A DNA stretch of 64,000 nucleotides from Candidatus Arcticimaribacter sp. (GCA_002708445.1 PAOB01000006.1:32156-96155); one strand, 5' to 3'; counted from the first letter of the stretch, positions 37,955 to 48,167 are shown. A program made the numbers and translations. Notes: generated by a model not told the origin, from the sequence alone.

Positions 37955-38918
37955 AAATTTCTAGTAATGTAACAATTCCAAAACCCAAAAATATGAAAAG
38001 GATTACATAGATGTTTTCTGATTGATCAAACTTGGGCCAAAACAGTTCATGCCGATCGGGGTTCAAGTCATAATTATTCTTTTTAACAACTCTTTTCCAA
38101 GGCCATGATGCACTTAATGACCCCAAAATAAAACCCACCAGAGTTGCAATAATTTTTTCTTTGTGGTTCAACAATAACCACCTCAATACTTTTGATAAAA
38201 CAAGAAGTCCTGTAAGCGACCCCAGAGCAAATATAAGAATTACTCCCAAAAGCTCCATGCGATTGGGGTTATCAGTAAAGTTAAAGTTTAAGGAAGCTAA
38301 ATCAACTAATGTGAAATAAAGTGCGTTAACAGAATCAACCAAAAGCAGGGTGTAATTTCCTAATATCAAAATCAAGAAGGACCCTGACAATCCAGGTAAG
38401 ATCATTCCAGAAATACTGATCATTCCACAGAAGAAAACAAAAAACAGATTATCATTTTCTTGACCTGGACTCAAAAAGGAAACCAGCAATCCGGCGATTA
38501 TTCCCAAAAGGGTTAGAATATATTCCTGGTAAGTGTACCGTTTTGATTGCATCCAAATTAAGAAAACCGAAGCAAGAATAAACCCAAAAAACATTCCCCA
38601 TACATATTTGGGGTAGTGTTGAATCAATTGATCTAAAATAAGGGAGGCACTGAAAAAGCTAATGATTACCCCCAAAAAAAGTAAGCTTAAAAAGGATCCG
38701 TTTACATGTTGATAAAAAGCTCTAAATTCGCGTTTTAGCAGAAGGGAAAATGCTGTTTTATTGAATTTTGAAAAAGAAAAAATAAGTTCTTCATAAAATC
38801 CTGCAGCAAGAGCAACAATCCCTCCCGATACTCCTGGAATTTTGTTTGCAACCCCCATTCCAATTCCCTTACAAATCAATAGAATTTTTTGAAAAAAGGT
38901 TCTTTTTTTAGACAGCAT
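37929..38918 (-). CDS. popT: DUF368/PopT-type undecaprenyl-phosphate translocase, copy 2
   Basis: DUF368 (PopT) proteins have been linked to moving undecaprenyl phosphate back across the inner membrane. The 329-residue polytopic protein contains two family motifs: KIPGVSGGIVALAAGFYEE (about 25-43) and ILPGLSGSFLILILGNY (about 172-188). It follows directly on a paralogue with an 11-base overlap and overlaps aroE by 26 bases. The function is inferred from the family. Confidence 0.88.
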   Translation of the reverse strand: MLSKKRTFFQKILLICKGIGMGVANKIPGVSGGIVALAAGFYEELIFSFSKFNKTAFSLLLKREFRAFYQHVNGSFLSLLFLGVIISFFSASLILDQLIQHYPKYVWGMFFGFILASVFLIWMQSKRYTYQEYILTLLGIIAGLLVSFLSPGQENDNLFFVFFCGMISISGMILPGLSGSFLILILGNYTLLLVDSVNALYFTLVDLASLNFNFTDNPNRMELLGVILIFALGSLTGLLVLSKVLRWLLLNHKEKIIATLVGFILGSLSASWPWKRVVKKNNYDLNPDRHELFWPKFDQSENIYVILFIFLGFGIVTLLEIYGKKSTKN

Positions 38919-39876
38919 TTTTCTTATTCGAATTTCGTTCTAGGAAATATAAAAAAAGAAAACCGGAAATCATCAATACCAAAGCTGAAAGAAGTTGGGG
39001 CTCTCCATCAAAATTCCAAGGGGCGATGTATTCTGTTTTGAGTACAATTGTCTTGTTTTCAGCAACAACTTCAAAAGATACTGGCTTTTGCCAAGGCCAT
39101 ATCTTGGGGAGGGCACCCATCATAAATCCTATCAAAACCATTAGTGTAGCAGGTTTTTGATTGTGAAATAGCCATTTGAGTATTTTTGAAAACAGTTTAA
39201 GACCAATTACAATTCCGAGACCGATTACCAAAAGACGAGAATACACGAGCGTAAAATTTTCCCATTCAAAATTTAACAAAACAGGAATACTGTTTTTTGA
39301 GGTGTGTATCACAACTTCATAAGCTCCCAAAAGGATGTAGATAAATGAACCAGAAATACCAGGAAGTATCATTGCAATAATTGCAATCATTGAACAAAAG
39401 AAGAGATACCCTAAACTGATTTCTCCACCATTTGGGGTTATTTGAGTAATGCCAAAGGCTACGATAAACCCTAGGATTAGAAAAAGGATCGATTTAAAAT
39501 CTTTGTGTTTGGTGTCCTTGAGAAGTACAAGAATACTGCAGCTGATTAATCCAAAGAAAAAGGACCACAATGGTATTGGATATTCTTGGATAAGGAAATG
39601 TACGATTCCCGAAAAAAGTACGATGCTGACTCCAATTCCGAGTATTAAGGGAAAAAGAAAGTTACCATTAATATTTTTCCAAAAAGAGGTGAATCCTTCT
39701 TTTTTGAGTATCAAAAGTGACTGAATTCCGATCCGATCCACTGTTGTGATAAATTCTTCATAAATACCTGTAATCAAAGCTATTGTTCCTCCAGAAACTC
39801 CCGGAATAACATCTGCTATTCCCATGGCCAGTCCTTTGAAAAAGAGGCTTAATTTTGTGTTTGAGTTTCTTTTCAA
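38908..39876 (-). CDS. popT: DUF368/PopT-type undecaprenyl-phosphate translocase, copy 1
   Basis: The 322-residue polytopic protein is a paralogue of its downstream neighbour. Both motifs are present: VIPGVSGGTIALITGIYEE (about 23-41) and ILPGISGSFIYILLGAY (about 169-185). The two copies are clearly diverged, so the duplication is old. Copy 1 begins 25 bases after the TPR gene, and copy 2 begins inside its end. Confidence 0.88.
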   Translation of the reverse strand: MKRNSNTKLSLFFKGLAMGIADVIPGVSGGTIALITGIYEEFITTVDRIGIQSLLILKKEGFTSFWKNINGNFLFPLILGIGVSIVLFSGIVHFLIQEYPIPLWSFFFGLISCSILVLLKDTKHKDFKSILFLILGFIVAFGITQITPNGGEISLGYLFFCSMIAIIAMILPGISGSFIYILLGAYEVVIHTSKNSIPVLLNFEWENFTLVYSRLLVIGLGIVIGLKLFSKILKWLFHNQKPATLMVLIGFMMGALPKIWPWQKPVSFEVVAENKTIVLKTEYIAPWNFDGEPQLLSALVLMISGFLFLYFLERNSNKKNAV

Positions 39877-39901
39877 AAAAATGATTTTTATTAATTTAAA
39901 A

Positions 39902-41269
39902 TCAGTAGTTGTTGAATATTCTTCTAAAGTCTGGGAAAAACTCTAAAAATGATTCTGAAGGTTCTTTCTTCTTTTTAAAGAGATCTTGAATAAAAAAGTC
40001 AGCTTCATTCAAACGACTCAGTTTTTGATAACTGGCAGCGATCCGAAAATCTAATTCTTCCGCATTGGGATAAAATTCTTTCGCTTGATGACCAATGGTA
40101 ATCAATTTTTCCCACTCGTTTAAAAAGATGAGCGTGTTCATCCACTCAATCCAAATTTCGAGTTCATAATTTCCCAGTTCGATGGTGTTTTGATATGCGA
40201 TTTCGGCTTCTATGTATTTTCCAAGAGTTTGAAGTAAAAGGGCGTTTCTTTTGTTGTATCCTACACTGTTTTCGTTTATCAAGAGTGCTTTATCGGTGTA
40301 GTACAAGGCTTTTTTTACATCCTCTTTGTGAATGTAAAAATCGATTAATGCGATCCAGCTTTTTTCGCTTGAGGGATCTTCTTGTACCGATTTTTTGTAG
40401 TATTGAATTGCCAACATATCGTTTCCAAGGCTTTGATGACATTTTCCAATCCTCAAATAGGCATATGCACTGGGGTCGTCAATTTGAATTGAGATTTGAT
40501 AATTTTCAATGGCTTCATTTGTTCTCCCCATTTTTTCTAGAACTTTTCCTTTTTCTATGTAGGCTCCTGTAAATCGATCTTCAGAAATGATTGCAAAATC
40601 AAAGGCACTCAAAGCATCTGCATCACGATCTAAGTTGAGATACTGTTTTCCGATTTCATGCCAAGCAATTTCGTTGTATGGATTTTTTTCTAAAATTGAA
40701 TTGATTACCTCAATTGCCTGTTCGTATTCTCTGAGAAATTCGAAACAAAATAAAAGATTGTAGAGTACTTGGTAATCTTCAGGGTCTTGCTCTATGCAAA
40801 GTTTGAAGTATTCTGTTGCCTCACTGTACTTTTCTAGAACCATGTACTCCATACCCAAAAGACACCATATCTCGATCAATTCTTCTGAATGTTTTAGTGA
40901 CTCCAGTAACAAGTCGATTGCAGCCTGGTGGTTTTTATTTTTAGAAAAAATCGTTGCTCTTTGCACAAAAATTTCTTGATTGTTAGGGTCAATTTCTTCA
41001 ATTGATTCAAGAAGATGTTTGGCATCTTCGTATGCTCCATCAAAAATCAAAAGTTCGGATTTTAAAAGCAGCAGTTCGCTGTGGATGGGATGTTGTTTTA
41101 TTGCTAATTGTATTGCTTTTTTAGCTAAATTAATTTCGCCTGTATCAATGTAATATTGAACAATACATTCAAAATCTTCAGCATCAAAGAAGTAAATTTC
41201 ATTGGTTTTAAGCATTTGCTCAAACCGTGGTATCGGTGAATCTGAATTATTCGAAAAAGGATCCTGCAT
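39902..41269 (-). CDS. tetratricopeptide-repeat protein
   Basis: The 455-residue protein consists of around ten TPR units from about 45 to 440 (e.g. WCLLGMEYMVLEKYSEATEYF, AWHEIGKQYLNLDRDADALSAF, AYLRIGKCHQSLGNDMLAIQYY), with no signal peptide or membrane helix. It is a protein-protein scaffold in the cytoplasm. It heads the run TPR, popT, popT, aroE, DUF349. The partner is unknown. Confidence 0.9.
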   Translation of the reverse strand: MQDPFSNNSDSPIPRFEQMLKTNEIYFFDAEDFECIVQYYIDTGEINLAKKAIQLAIKQHPIHSELLLLKSELLIFDGAYEDAKHLLESIEEIDPNNQEIFVQRATIFSKNKNHQAAIDLLLESLKHSEELIEIWCLLGMEYMVLEKYSEATEYFKLCIEQDPEDYQVLYNLLFCFEFLREYEQAIEVINSILEKNPYNEIAWHEIGKQYLNLDRDADALSAFDFAIISEDRFTGAYIEKGKVLEKMGRTNEAIENYQISIQIDDPSAYAYLRIGKCHQSLGNDMLAIQYYKKSVQEDPSSEKSWIALIDFYIHKEDVKKALYYTDKALLINENSVGYNKRNALLLQTLGKYIEAEIAYQNTIELGNYELEIWIEWMNTLIFLNEWEKLITIGHQAKEFYPNAEELDFRIAASYQKLSRLNEADFFIQDLFKKKKEPSESFLEFFPDFRRIFNNY

Positions 41270-41349
41270 AAAAAAATGTTGCTTCTAATAAAGTTAAATA
41301 GAAGTCTTTTGTTTTCTGGGGTTGTTCTGGATTGTTTTTAACAAAGTAA

Positions 41350-42549
41350 TTAACAGTTTTCCTCTTGGATTTCATCAAATATTTCATTGAGTAGGGTACA
41401 TCCTTTTTTAATTTCTGTTCTTGAAATGTTTAAGGGTGGTGAGATCCGAATGGCCTTTTTTTCCCACAGTAACCAAAATAGAAGTAAGCCTTTTTCCATG
41501 GATTTTAGTACCACCTTATTGGCTATTTCTTCGGTTTCAAAGAGCGGGGCTAACATCAGTCCTTTTCCATTTATTTGCTTTACTAAAGGGTGTTTTAACT
41601 GTTTTCTAAACAGTTTTTCTTTTTCCGGGATGGTTTCAATTATTTTTTCTTTTTTTAGGACAATTAAAGTTTCAAGTGCGGCAGCTGAAATAAGAGGATT
41701 GCCACCAAAAGTAGTAATATGACCCAGTTTAGGTTTTTCACTTAATAAACTCATGAATTGAGCAGAACTGCTAAATGCTCCAATGGGCAGTCCTCCTCCC
41801 ATTCCTTTTCCCATTACTAAAATATCTGGAATAACTCCGTAGTGTTCAAATCCAAACAGTTTTCCTGTTCTACCGAATCCAGGCTGAATTTCGTCTAATA
41901 TCAGAAGAGCTCCAACAGAGTCACATCGTTTTTTTATTTTTTTTAAATAGTGGTTTTTTGGGGTTACAAAACCAGCACCTCCTTGGATGGTTTCTAGAAC
42001 TACGGCTGCAGTTTTAGGGGTTATTTTCTCAAGATCTTTTAGATCATTAAATTGTATGAATTGTACTCCTGGCAACAAGGGGCGATATGCTTTTTTTTGC
42101 TGTTCTGATCCAAGTAGGCTTAAAGCTCCGTGTGTGCTTCCGTGATAGGCATTGTGTGCTGCAATTAATTCAGCTCTTCCGGTTACTCTTTTAGCCAATT
42201 TTATTGCTCCTTCTATGGCTTCAGTCCCAGAGTTTACCAGATAAGTTACCCCTAGTTTTTTTGGTAGTACTTCCGCCAATTCTTTTGCCAGTTTCACACT
42301 AGGTTCTTGGGCAAATTCTCCATAGACCATAACATGTAAATAGCGGTCAGCTTGTTTTTTTATGGCAGATACAATTTTGGGGTGACAATGTCCTAGTGTA
42401 CAAGCCGAAACCCCAGCGATAAAATCCAAATAGGATTTTCCATCGCTATCATAAACATAACTTCCTTTGGCGGAATCAATAGTAATTCCAAGAGGATAGG
42501 GGGTAGTTTTTGCCTGGTATTTTAAAAAATCCTCTTTTAAACTTTTCAT
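41350..42549 (-). CDS. class III PLP-dependent aminotransferase
   Basis: The 399-residue protein shows NSGTEAIEGAIKLAKR (PLP phosphate site), AYHGSTHGALS, the DEIQPGFGRTG metal/cofactor segment and the PLP lysine in VMGKGMGGGLPIG. It is of the acetylornithine/ornithine/4-aminobutyrate type; the substrate cannot be read from the sequence and no arginine or GABA genes are adjacent. It follows the OstA-like gene after an 86-base gap. Confidence 0.88.
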   Translation of the reverse strand: MKSLKEDFLKYQAKTTPYPLGITIDSAKGSYVYDSDGKSYLDFIAGVSACTLGHCHPKIVSAIKKQADRYLHVMVYGEFAQEPSVKLAKELAEVLPKKLGVTYLVNSGTEAIEGAIKLAKRVTGRAELIAAHNAYHGSTHGALSLLGSEQQKKAYRPLLPGVQFIQFNDLKDLEKITPKTAAVVLETIQGGAGFVTPKNHYLKKIKKRCDSVGALLILDEIQPGFGRTGKLFGFEHYGVIPDILVMGKGMGGGLPIGAFSSSAQFMSLLSEKPKLGHITTFGGNPLISAAALETLIVLKKEKIIETIPEKEKLFRKQLKHPLVKQINGKGLMLAPLFETEEIANKVVLKSMEKGLLLFWLLWEKKAIRISPPLNISRTEIKKGCTLLNEIFDEIQEENC

Positions 42550-42635
42550 TCCTTAACATTAGGATTAACAGTAAGCATCAATTTTTTTACATCATTAACT
42601 TTGAATAAGTCTTCAAAGGTTTCTGGTTTTTCATT

Positions 42636-44168
42636 TTATCTCCATAAAAATCCTTTCAATTTTCTTAGATTTTTATCGATTTGCTCCTCAGGAAATACCT
42701 CACCATCTGGTTTTACATAAAAGGAGATTTCATTGATTTCATTGTTTAAGAATACGATGTCCAATGCACTACAAATGGTTTTGTTAATTCCAATAAGCTC
42801 ACCTGCTTCGGAGTACAAATAATAAATTACCATGGTATTTTTTATGACATCTAAATTTTTTAGGGCTCCTTCTTCAAAATCTCCATAAAGTTCACTTCCA
42901 ACTATTTGGTTGTAACTATCATTACTCAGGGTGTCTTTTTCAATGATGAAAGCATTTCCAAAAATATGGAGGGAATCTAATTTTTTTTCGCCAGTCTCTG
43001 TTAACAAATGAATTACCTCTCCACTCATTTGACTAGCTCCAAACCACAGGACAGGATTTCTTATGTTTTTTTCATCATCGCTGAGAATTTGATCTTGTTT
43101 TTTGGTTAGAGGTCTTTTGTGTAATTCTATTTTTCCAATCTGATCGTCCAAATACAAAGAGTCTGATTTACCTCGAATGTCAGATTTTAAAATTTTAACT
43201 CCATAATACCCTCTCAACACTCGGTGCTCTGGAGGTCCAGTTCCAATTAATGTATCTGCTTTGATGAAGAGGGAGTCGTTTTCTAAAATGTTTATGGCGT
43301 ATGCTTTTCTTGTGATTATTGCAGAATCTTTTGCTTTAAAAATTTCAGCATAATTTCCTCGAATAATAGAGTTGTTAATGGTATCGGTAATCGACACATC
43401 ATAATTTGCCGAAGCATATTCTCTGTCATTTTCAAAATACAGGCTGTCTCCTTCAATTATTTTTTGGTTGTAATTTATCAATGCGTTTTGTTTGAAATTT
43501 CCTCGCTGTGCATCTAGGTTGTAAAATCCCCGTTCGCAATAAATGTCGTAATCAGCTCCTATGATTTTTGTTGGTCCGTACAAAAATGCTTTGTTTGTTT
43601 CAGTAAAATAATCCAATTGAGTTGAGGTTACATAATACTCCGGATTGTTGATTCGTACATTAGAAATGAATTCATATTTTTTTTCATTCATAAAGTACTT
43701 TCCTCGATTACTTTTCAAAATACTGGCACTGTCTATTATTGTACCTGGTGTTTCGTAATAGGCTATGTTTTTATTTCGATCAAGGTAGATGGTGTCTGTT
43801 TCAAGGGTCATATCAGGCTGTTTGAGGAAAACATTCCCCCATGCTTTCGCTTTTCCATTTGTGCCATCATATTCTAGATACTCGCTGGTCATACGTAAGG
43901 TGTCTCCTTGAGTAAAAACAACTTTACCTTCAGCTTCAAAGAAGTTCTTTTTGGAATAAAAAAAGGATTTATCCGAAACAACCAACGCTCCTTTATGAAA
44001 AAGATGTACCCTTGTGTCTCCTTTTTTTAGTAAAATGTTCGCCTCAGGATACAAGACTTCATCTTTTTCGAAAGATCCTGCTTGTCGAATTTCTACAATT
44101 TTAGGTTCTTGAGCTTTTATGTATTGATTCAAACAACCCAGTAAAAATAAAAAAACAAGTTTTTTCAT
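42636..44168 (-). CDS. OstA-like/LptA-type periplasmic protein
   Basis: The 510-residue protein has a signal peptide (about 1-19, YIKAQ) and then repeated beta-jellyroll strands of the OstA/LptA type (KGDTRVHLFHKGALVVSD; MTSEYLEYDGTNGKAKAWG; GDSLYFENDREYASA). It probably takes part in the LPS transport bridge to the outer membrane. It is longer than E. coli LptA (185 residues), as in Bacteroidota. It lies in the run purA, ostA, aminotransferase. Confidence 0.85.
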   Translation of the reverse strand: MKKLVFLFLLGCLNQYIKAQEPKIVEIRQAGSFEKDEVLYPEANILLKKGDTRVHLFHKGALVVSDKSFFYSKKNFFEAEGKVVFTQGDTLRMTSEYLEYDGTNGKAKAWGNVFLKQPDMTLETDTIYLDRNKNIAYYETPGTIIDSASILKSNRGKYFMNEKKYEFISNVRINNPEYYVTSTQLDYFTETNKAFLYGPTKIIGADYDIYCERGFYNLDAQRGNFKQNALINYNQKIIEGDSLYFENDREYASANYDVSITDTINNSIIRGNYAEIFKAKDSAIITRKAYAINILENDSLFIKADTLIGTGPPEHRVLRGYYGVKILKSDIRGKSDSLYLDDQIGKIELHKRPLTKKQDQILSDDEKNIRNPVLWFGASQMSGEVIHLLTETGEKKLDSLHIFGNAFIIEKDTLSNDSYNQIVGSELYGDFEEGALKNLDVIKNTMVIYYLYSEAGELIGINKTICSALDIVFLNNEINEISFYVKPDGEVFPEEQIDKNLRKLKGFLWR

Positions 44169-44197
44169 AAAATTAAGTTGTTGTATTTAATTATGGT

Positions 44198-45469
44198 CTA
44201 ACGGAAAATCGTTTGTTTACGATCGGGTCCTACAGAAACTATTTTAATGGGTATTTCTAATTCTTTTTCAAGATAAGCGATGTAGTTGTTGAATTCTTCT
44301 GGGAACTGATCTTCAGAAGTTAATTTAGTAAGATCTTCTTCCCACCCAGGAAGTTCTGTGTACTCTGGGGTTACATGTTCTGGTTCTATGCTAAAAGGCA
44401 AGTGTTCTATTGAACCTTCCTTTGTTTTATAAGACGTACATATTTTGATGGTTTTGAATCCAGAAAGCACATCTCCTTTCATCATCATCAACTGAGTAAC
44501 ACCATTAATGCGTATTGCATATTTGAGTGCAACCAGATCAATCCAACCACATCTTCTGGCACGTCCAGTAGTGGCTCCAAATTCCATTCCTATTTTTCCC
44601 ATTCGTTCCCCATCTACATCAAAGAGTTCAGTTGGAAAGGGACCACTTCCTACTCGGGTAGCATAGGCTTTAAAAATCCCAAAGACATCTCCAATAGAAT
44701 TTGGAGCAATCCCCAATCCTGTACATGCTCCTGCAGCTGTAGTAGTGGAAGATGTTACAAATGGATAAGTTCCAAAATCAATATCCAAGAGGGATCCCTG
44801 TGCGCCTTCTGCCAAAACTTTTTTCCCTTCTTTGATGGCATTGTGAAGTAAGTTTTCACTGTCAACGATAGGTAGTTTTTTTAACTCCTCTATGGCGTTG
44901 AAAAAGACTTCTTCCAATACGGGGAGGTCAAATTCTATTTTTCCTTCGTAGTATTCAAGCATTTTTAAATGCTTGTTTTTGAGATTCTCATATCGTTTTT
45001 TCCAATCAGGAAGTAAGATGTCTCCAACACGTATTCCGTTTCGTCCAGTTTTATCCATGTAGGTTGGACCTATGCCCTTGAGGGTTGATCCAATCTTGGC
45101 TTTCCCTTTGGAAGCTTCGGATGCTGCGTCTAACAGACGGTGCGTTGGAAGAATCAAATGTGCCTTTTTAGAGATAAAAAGCTTTTTTAGAAAGTCAATT
45201 TTAAACGGAACTAATTTTTCGATCTCTGATTGGAAAATCACAGGATCGATAACAACTCCATTTCCAATTAAATTAAGTGCTGTAGGGTGGAAAATCCCTG
45301 ACGGAATAGTGTGTAATACGTGAGAAAAGCCATCGAATTTCAGGGTATGTCCTGCATTAGGTCCTCCCTGGAAACGAGCAATGATATCATAATTTTTGGT
45401 AAGGACATCTACAATTTTTCCTTTTCCCTCATCTCCCCACTGGAGACCCAATAATAAGTCAATAGACAT
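44198..45469 (-). CDS. purA: adenylosuccinate synthetase
   Basis: PurA makes adenylosuccinate from IMP, Asp and GTP. The 423-residue protein shows the P-loop GDEGKGKIVD (about 12-21), GGPNAGHTLKF, the switch-like GIGPTYMDKTGRNGIRVGD and the C-terminal VGPDRKQTI. It lies 15 bases after fur in the order rel, fur, purA. Confidence 0.97.
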   Translation of the reverse strand: MSIDLLLGLQWGDEGKGKIVDVLTKNYDIIARFQGGPNAGHTLKFDGFSHVLHTIPSGIFHPTALNLIGNGVVIDPVIFQSEIEKLVPFKIDFLKKLFISKKAHLILPTHRLLDAASEASKGKAKIGSTLKGIGPTYMDKTGRNGIRVGDILLPDWKKRYENLKNKHLKMLEYYEGKIEFDLPVLEEVFFNAIEELKKLPIVDSENLLHNAIKEGKKVLAEGAQGSLLDIDFGTYPFVTSSTTTAAGACTGLGIAPNSIGDVFGIFKAYATRVGSGPFPTELFDVDGERMGKIGMEFGATTGRARRCGWIDLVALKYAIRINGVTQLMMMKGDVLSGFKTIKICTSYKTKEGSIEHLPFSIEPEHVTPEYTELPGWEEDLTKLTSEDQFPEEFNNYIAYLEKELEIPIKIVSVGPDRKQTIFR

Positions 45470-45484
45470 GTATGCGTATGTTGT

Positions 45485-45928
45485 TTAAGATTCTTTTTTT
45501 GTGCCGTAAAAGTATAAAGAATGATGATGAATGTCAATATTAAATACTTCTTCTATTGTTTTTTTAATACTTTGAATTCTGGGATCACAAAATTCTTTTA
45601 CTTCTCCAGTATCGGTAAGTATTATGTGGTCGTGTTGTTTGTCAAAAAAAGACTTTTCATACTGAGCCTGATTGTTTCCAAATTGGTGTTTTCTTACCAA
45701 TCCAGATTCAAGTAATAATTCAATTGTATTGTACAGAGTAGCTCTACTAACACGATAATTTTTATTTTTCATCATGATGTAAAGCGACTCAATATCAAAA
45801 TGATCTTTGCTCTCATATATTTCGTGGAGGATAGCAAAACGTTCAGGAGTTTTACGGTGTTTATTTTGATCTAAAAATTTAATAAACACACTCTTTACAA
45901 TTTCTTGAGGATTTTGTGTTTCTGTCAT
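45485..45928 (-). CDS. fur: Fur family transcriptional regulator
   Basis: A metal- or peroxide-sensing repressor. From ATG 45928 it has 147 residues; another ATG lies at 45934. The N-terminal winged helix ([29 protein letters not shown]) is followed by the dimer domain with [17 protein letters not shown], a metal-site motif. Only one Cys is seen, so the CxxC structural zinc of E. coli Fur is absent. Whether it senses iron, zinc or peroxide is open. It is between rel and purA and has its own -7 box. Confidence 0.9.
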   Translation of the reverse strand: MTETQNPQEIVKSVFIKFLDQNKHRKTPERFAILHEIYESKDHFDIESLYIMMKNKNYRVSRATLYNTIELLLESGLVRKHQFGNNQAQYEKSFFDKQHDHIILTDTGEVKEFCDPRIQSIKKTIEEVFNIDIHHHSLYFYGTKKES

Positions 45929-45945
45929 ATTCATGATTTAATACA

Positions 45946-45953
45946 CAAATGTA
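45946..45953 (-). promoter_or_regulatory. -7 box of a fur-purA promoter
   Basis: The minus strand reads TACATTTG, an exact TAnnTTTG, 11 bases before the ATG at 45934. It lies just after the rel stop. No TTG at the usual distance is seen. It would allow fur-purA transcription apart from rel. Confidence 0.45.
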
Positions 45954-45965
45954 CCGTTTCTTTGA

Positions 45966-48167
45966 CTATTCTCGGGTAACTTTTTCAATTCCATTTATTT
46001 TTAACAGATTATTAACCAGTTTGTCTAGGGTTGTTCTGTTTTTTACATGAACATTTATGCTTCCTCTGAAGAGACCTTCGTCAGTGTCGAAGTTGATTTT
46101 AAATATGTCAACATTCATGTTGTTTGATATTACTCTGGTCACTTGATTGACCAGACCAATATGATCGATACCACTGAGTTTTAGTTTGGCGCTAAAGTGT
46201 TGTTCAGAGGAATCGATCCACCATGCTGGTAATACCCGATAAGCAAAGTTTGATTGAAGAGACAGTGCATTTGGACAATCGTGGCGATGAACTTTGACGC
46301 CATCGTTGATTGTTAGAAAACCAAAAACTTTATCCCCAGCAATTGGGGTACAACATTTTGATAAGGAATAGGGTAGTTTTTCTTTGTTTTTACCAAAAAC
46401 TAATTTGTCGTAATTGGAAGTAAATTCATCTCTATCGTTGATTTTGGACCGAGTATTGGAACCAATTCTTTTTTTGATGAAATTTATGAAGGTATTGTTG
46501 TAACTAGCCGCAAACTCTTTAATTTTTTTGTTGTCTACGGTACCAATTCCAACCCGGTAAAACAAGTCCAAACTTGTGTTGACCTTAAAATAATGTACCA
46601 GTCTTCGGGTGCTTTTATCATTGAGGGTAATGCGGAGTTGTTTGAGTTTTCTTCTCAATAGCTCTTTTCCATCTTCAGCAATGCGTTTTTTCTCTTCGTT
46701 TATTGCTGATTTTATTCTGGAGCGTGCTCTTGAGGTAATAACGTGATCCAACCAGTTGGCGGTGGGTTTGGAATTAACTGAGGTAATGATTTCTACATTC
46801 TCACCACTCTTGAGGGTTCGACTAAGGGGAACCAATTTCCCGTTAATTCTTGCTCCTCTTGCTCTGTAACCAACTTCTGTGTGAATGCTAAATGCGAAAT
46901 CCAGAACCGAAGAACCATTTGGTAGTGATTTTAGTTCTCCTTGAGGTGTAAACACAAAAATTTCTTCTGAATACAAATTAAGCTTGAAGTCTTCAACAAA
47001 GTCAACTGCATTACCTTCTTTATTTTCTAGGACTTCTTGTACACGATTCAACCAAGATTCAATACCATTTTCTTTTTGTTCTCCGTGTTTGTATCGGAAG
47101 TGTGCGGCATATCCTTTTTCTGCAATTTCATGCATTCGCTCCGAACGGATTTGTACTTCAACCCATTTGCTGTTTGGTCCCATTACCGTAATGTGAAGAG
47201 ACTCATATCCGTTTGATTTGGGAGACGAAATCCAATCCCGAAGTCGGGTAGGATTCGGGGTAAAGTGGTCGGTTACGATGGAATAAATTTTCCAAGCCAA
47301 AAACTTTTCGTTTTTGTGAGTAGATTTGTAAACTATTCGGATTGCAAATTTATCAAATACTCCTTCGTAAGGAATATTTTGTTTTTGCATTTTTTTATGA
47401 ATCGAAAATATGGATTTGCTTCGTCCCTTAATAAAATATTTTAGACGTTCTCCTTGGAGTGATTTTTCAACAAAGGCTGAAAAATCTTTGATGTATTTTT
47501 TTTGTTCCTCTTGACTTTCTTCAATTTTATCTTTAATTGCTTCAAAACGAAGAGGTTCTGTGTATTTTAAACTAAGGTCTTCGAGCTCCGTTTTTATGTT
47601 GTACATTCCAATTCTGTGAGCAATTGGAGCATAGATGTAAAGGGTTTCGGAAGCAATTTTGACTTGTTTGTATTCTGGCATGGAATCCATGGTTTGCATG
47701 TTGTGCAAACGGTCTGCAATTTTGATGATAATTACTCGAATATCATCATTGAGTGTCAAAAGCATTTTACGAAAATTCTCTGCTTGAAGAGAAATATCAG
47801 TGTCTTTTTTAAGTCTCGAAATTTTGGTTAATCCATGAACAATCTTAGCTACAGTGTTTCCAAAAATACGTTCAATGTCGTCTAAGGAATATTCAGTATC
47901 CTCTACGGTGTCGTGAAGCAAAGCTGCGGCAATTGATGTTGCGTCTAATCCAATTTCTGAGGCTACTATTTTGGCTACTGAAATGGGATGGAAAATGTAA
48001 GCTTCACCAGATTTACGTCTTTGCTCTTTATGGGCATCAACGGCGGTGTCAAAAGCTAAACGAATCAGTTTTTTGTCTTCCGTGGTGAGTTGGAGGTAAC
48101 TGATACGTAGAAGCTCCTTGTATTGCTTAGCAATTTCTTTATTTTCTAGTTGTTCATCAATAATCAT
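45966..48167 (-). CDS. rel: bifunctional (p)ppGpp synthetase/hydrolase (RelA/SpoT family)
   Basis: It makes and degrades (p)ppGpp. The 733-residue protein has the HD hydrolase domain (YIFHPISVAKIV, LLHDTVEDTEY), the synthetase domain (DKFAIRIVYK, LRDWISSPKSNGYESLH), a TGS domain (EEIFVFTPQGELKSLPNGSS), a helical linker and a C-terminal ACT domain (SGIDHIGLVNQVTRVI). The HD motif is intact, so hydrolysis is expected. It is the first gene before fur and purA. Confidence 0.96.
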   Translation of the reverse strand: MIIDEQLENKEIAKQYKELLRISYLQLTTEDKKLIRLAFDTAVDAHKEQRRKSGEAYIFHPISVAKIVASEIGLDATSIAAALLHDTVEDTEYSLDDIERIFGNTVAKIVHGLTKISRLKKDTDISLQAENFRKMLLTLNDDIRVIIIKIADRLHNMQTMDSMPEYKQVKIASETLYIYAPIAHRIGMYNIKTELEDLSLKYTEPLRFEAIKDKIEESQEEQKKYIKDFSAFVEKSLQGERLKYFIKGRSKSIFSIHKKMQKQNIPYEGVFDKFAIRIVYKSTHKNEKFLAWKIYSIVTDHFTPNPTRLRDWISSPKSNGYESLHITVMGPNSKWVEVQIRSERMHEIAEKGYAAHFRYKHGEQKENGIESWLNRVQEVLENKEGNAVDFVEDFKLNLYSEEIFVFTPQGELKSLPNGSSVLDFAFSIHTEVGYRARGARINGKLVPLSRTLKSGENVEIITSVNSKPTANWLDHVITSRARSRIKSAINEEKKRIAEDGKELLRRKLKQLRITLNDKSTRRLVHYFKVNTSLDLFYRVGIGTVDNKKIKEFAASYNNTFINFIKKRIGSNTRSKINDRDEFTSNYDKLVFGKNKEKLPYSLSKCCTPIAGDKVFGFLTINDGVKVHRHDCPNALSLQSNFAYRVLPAWWIDSSEQHFSAKLKLSGIDHIGLVNQVTRVISNNMNVDIFKINFDTDEGLFRGSINVHVKNRTTLDKLVNNLLKINGIEKVTRE

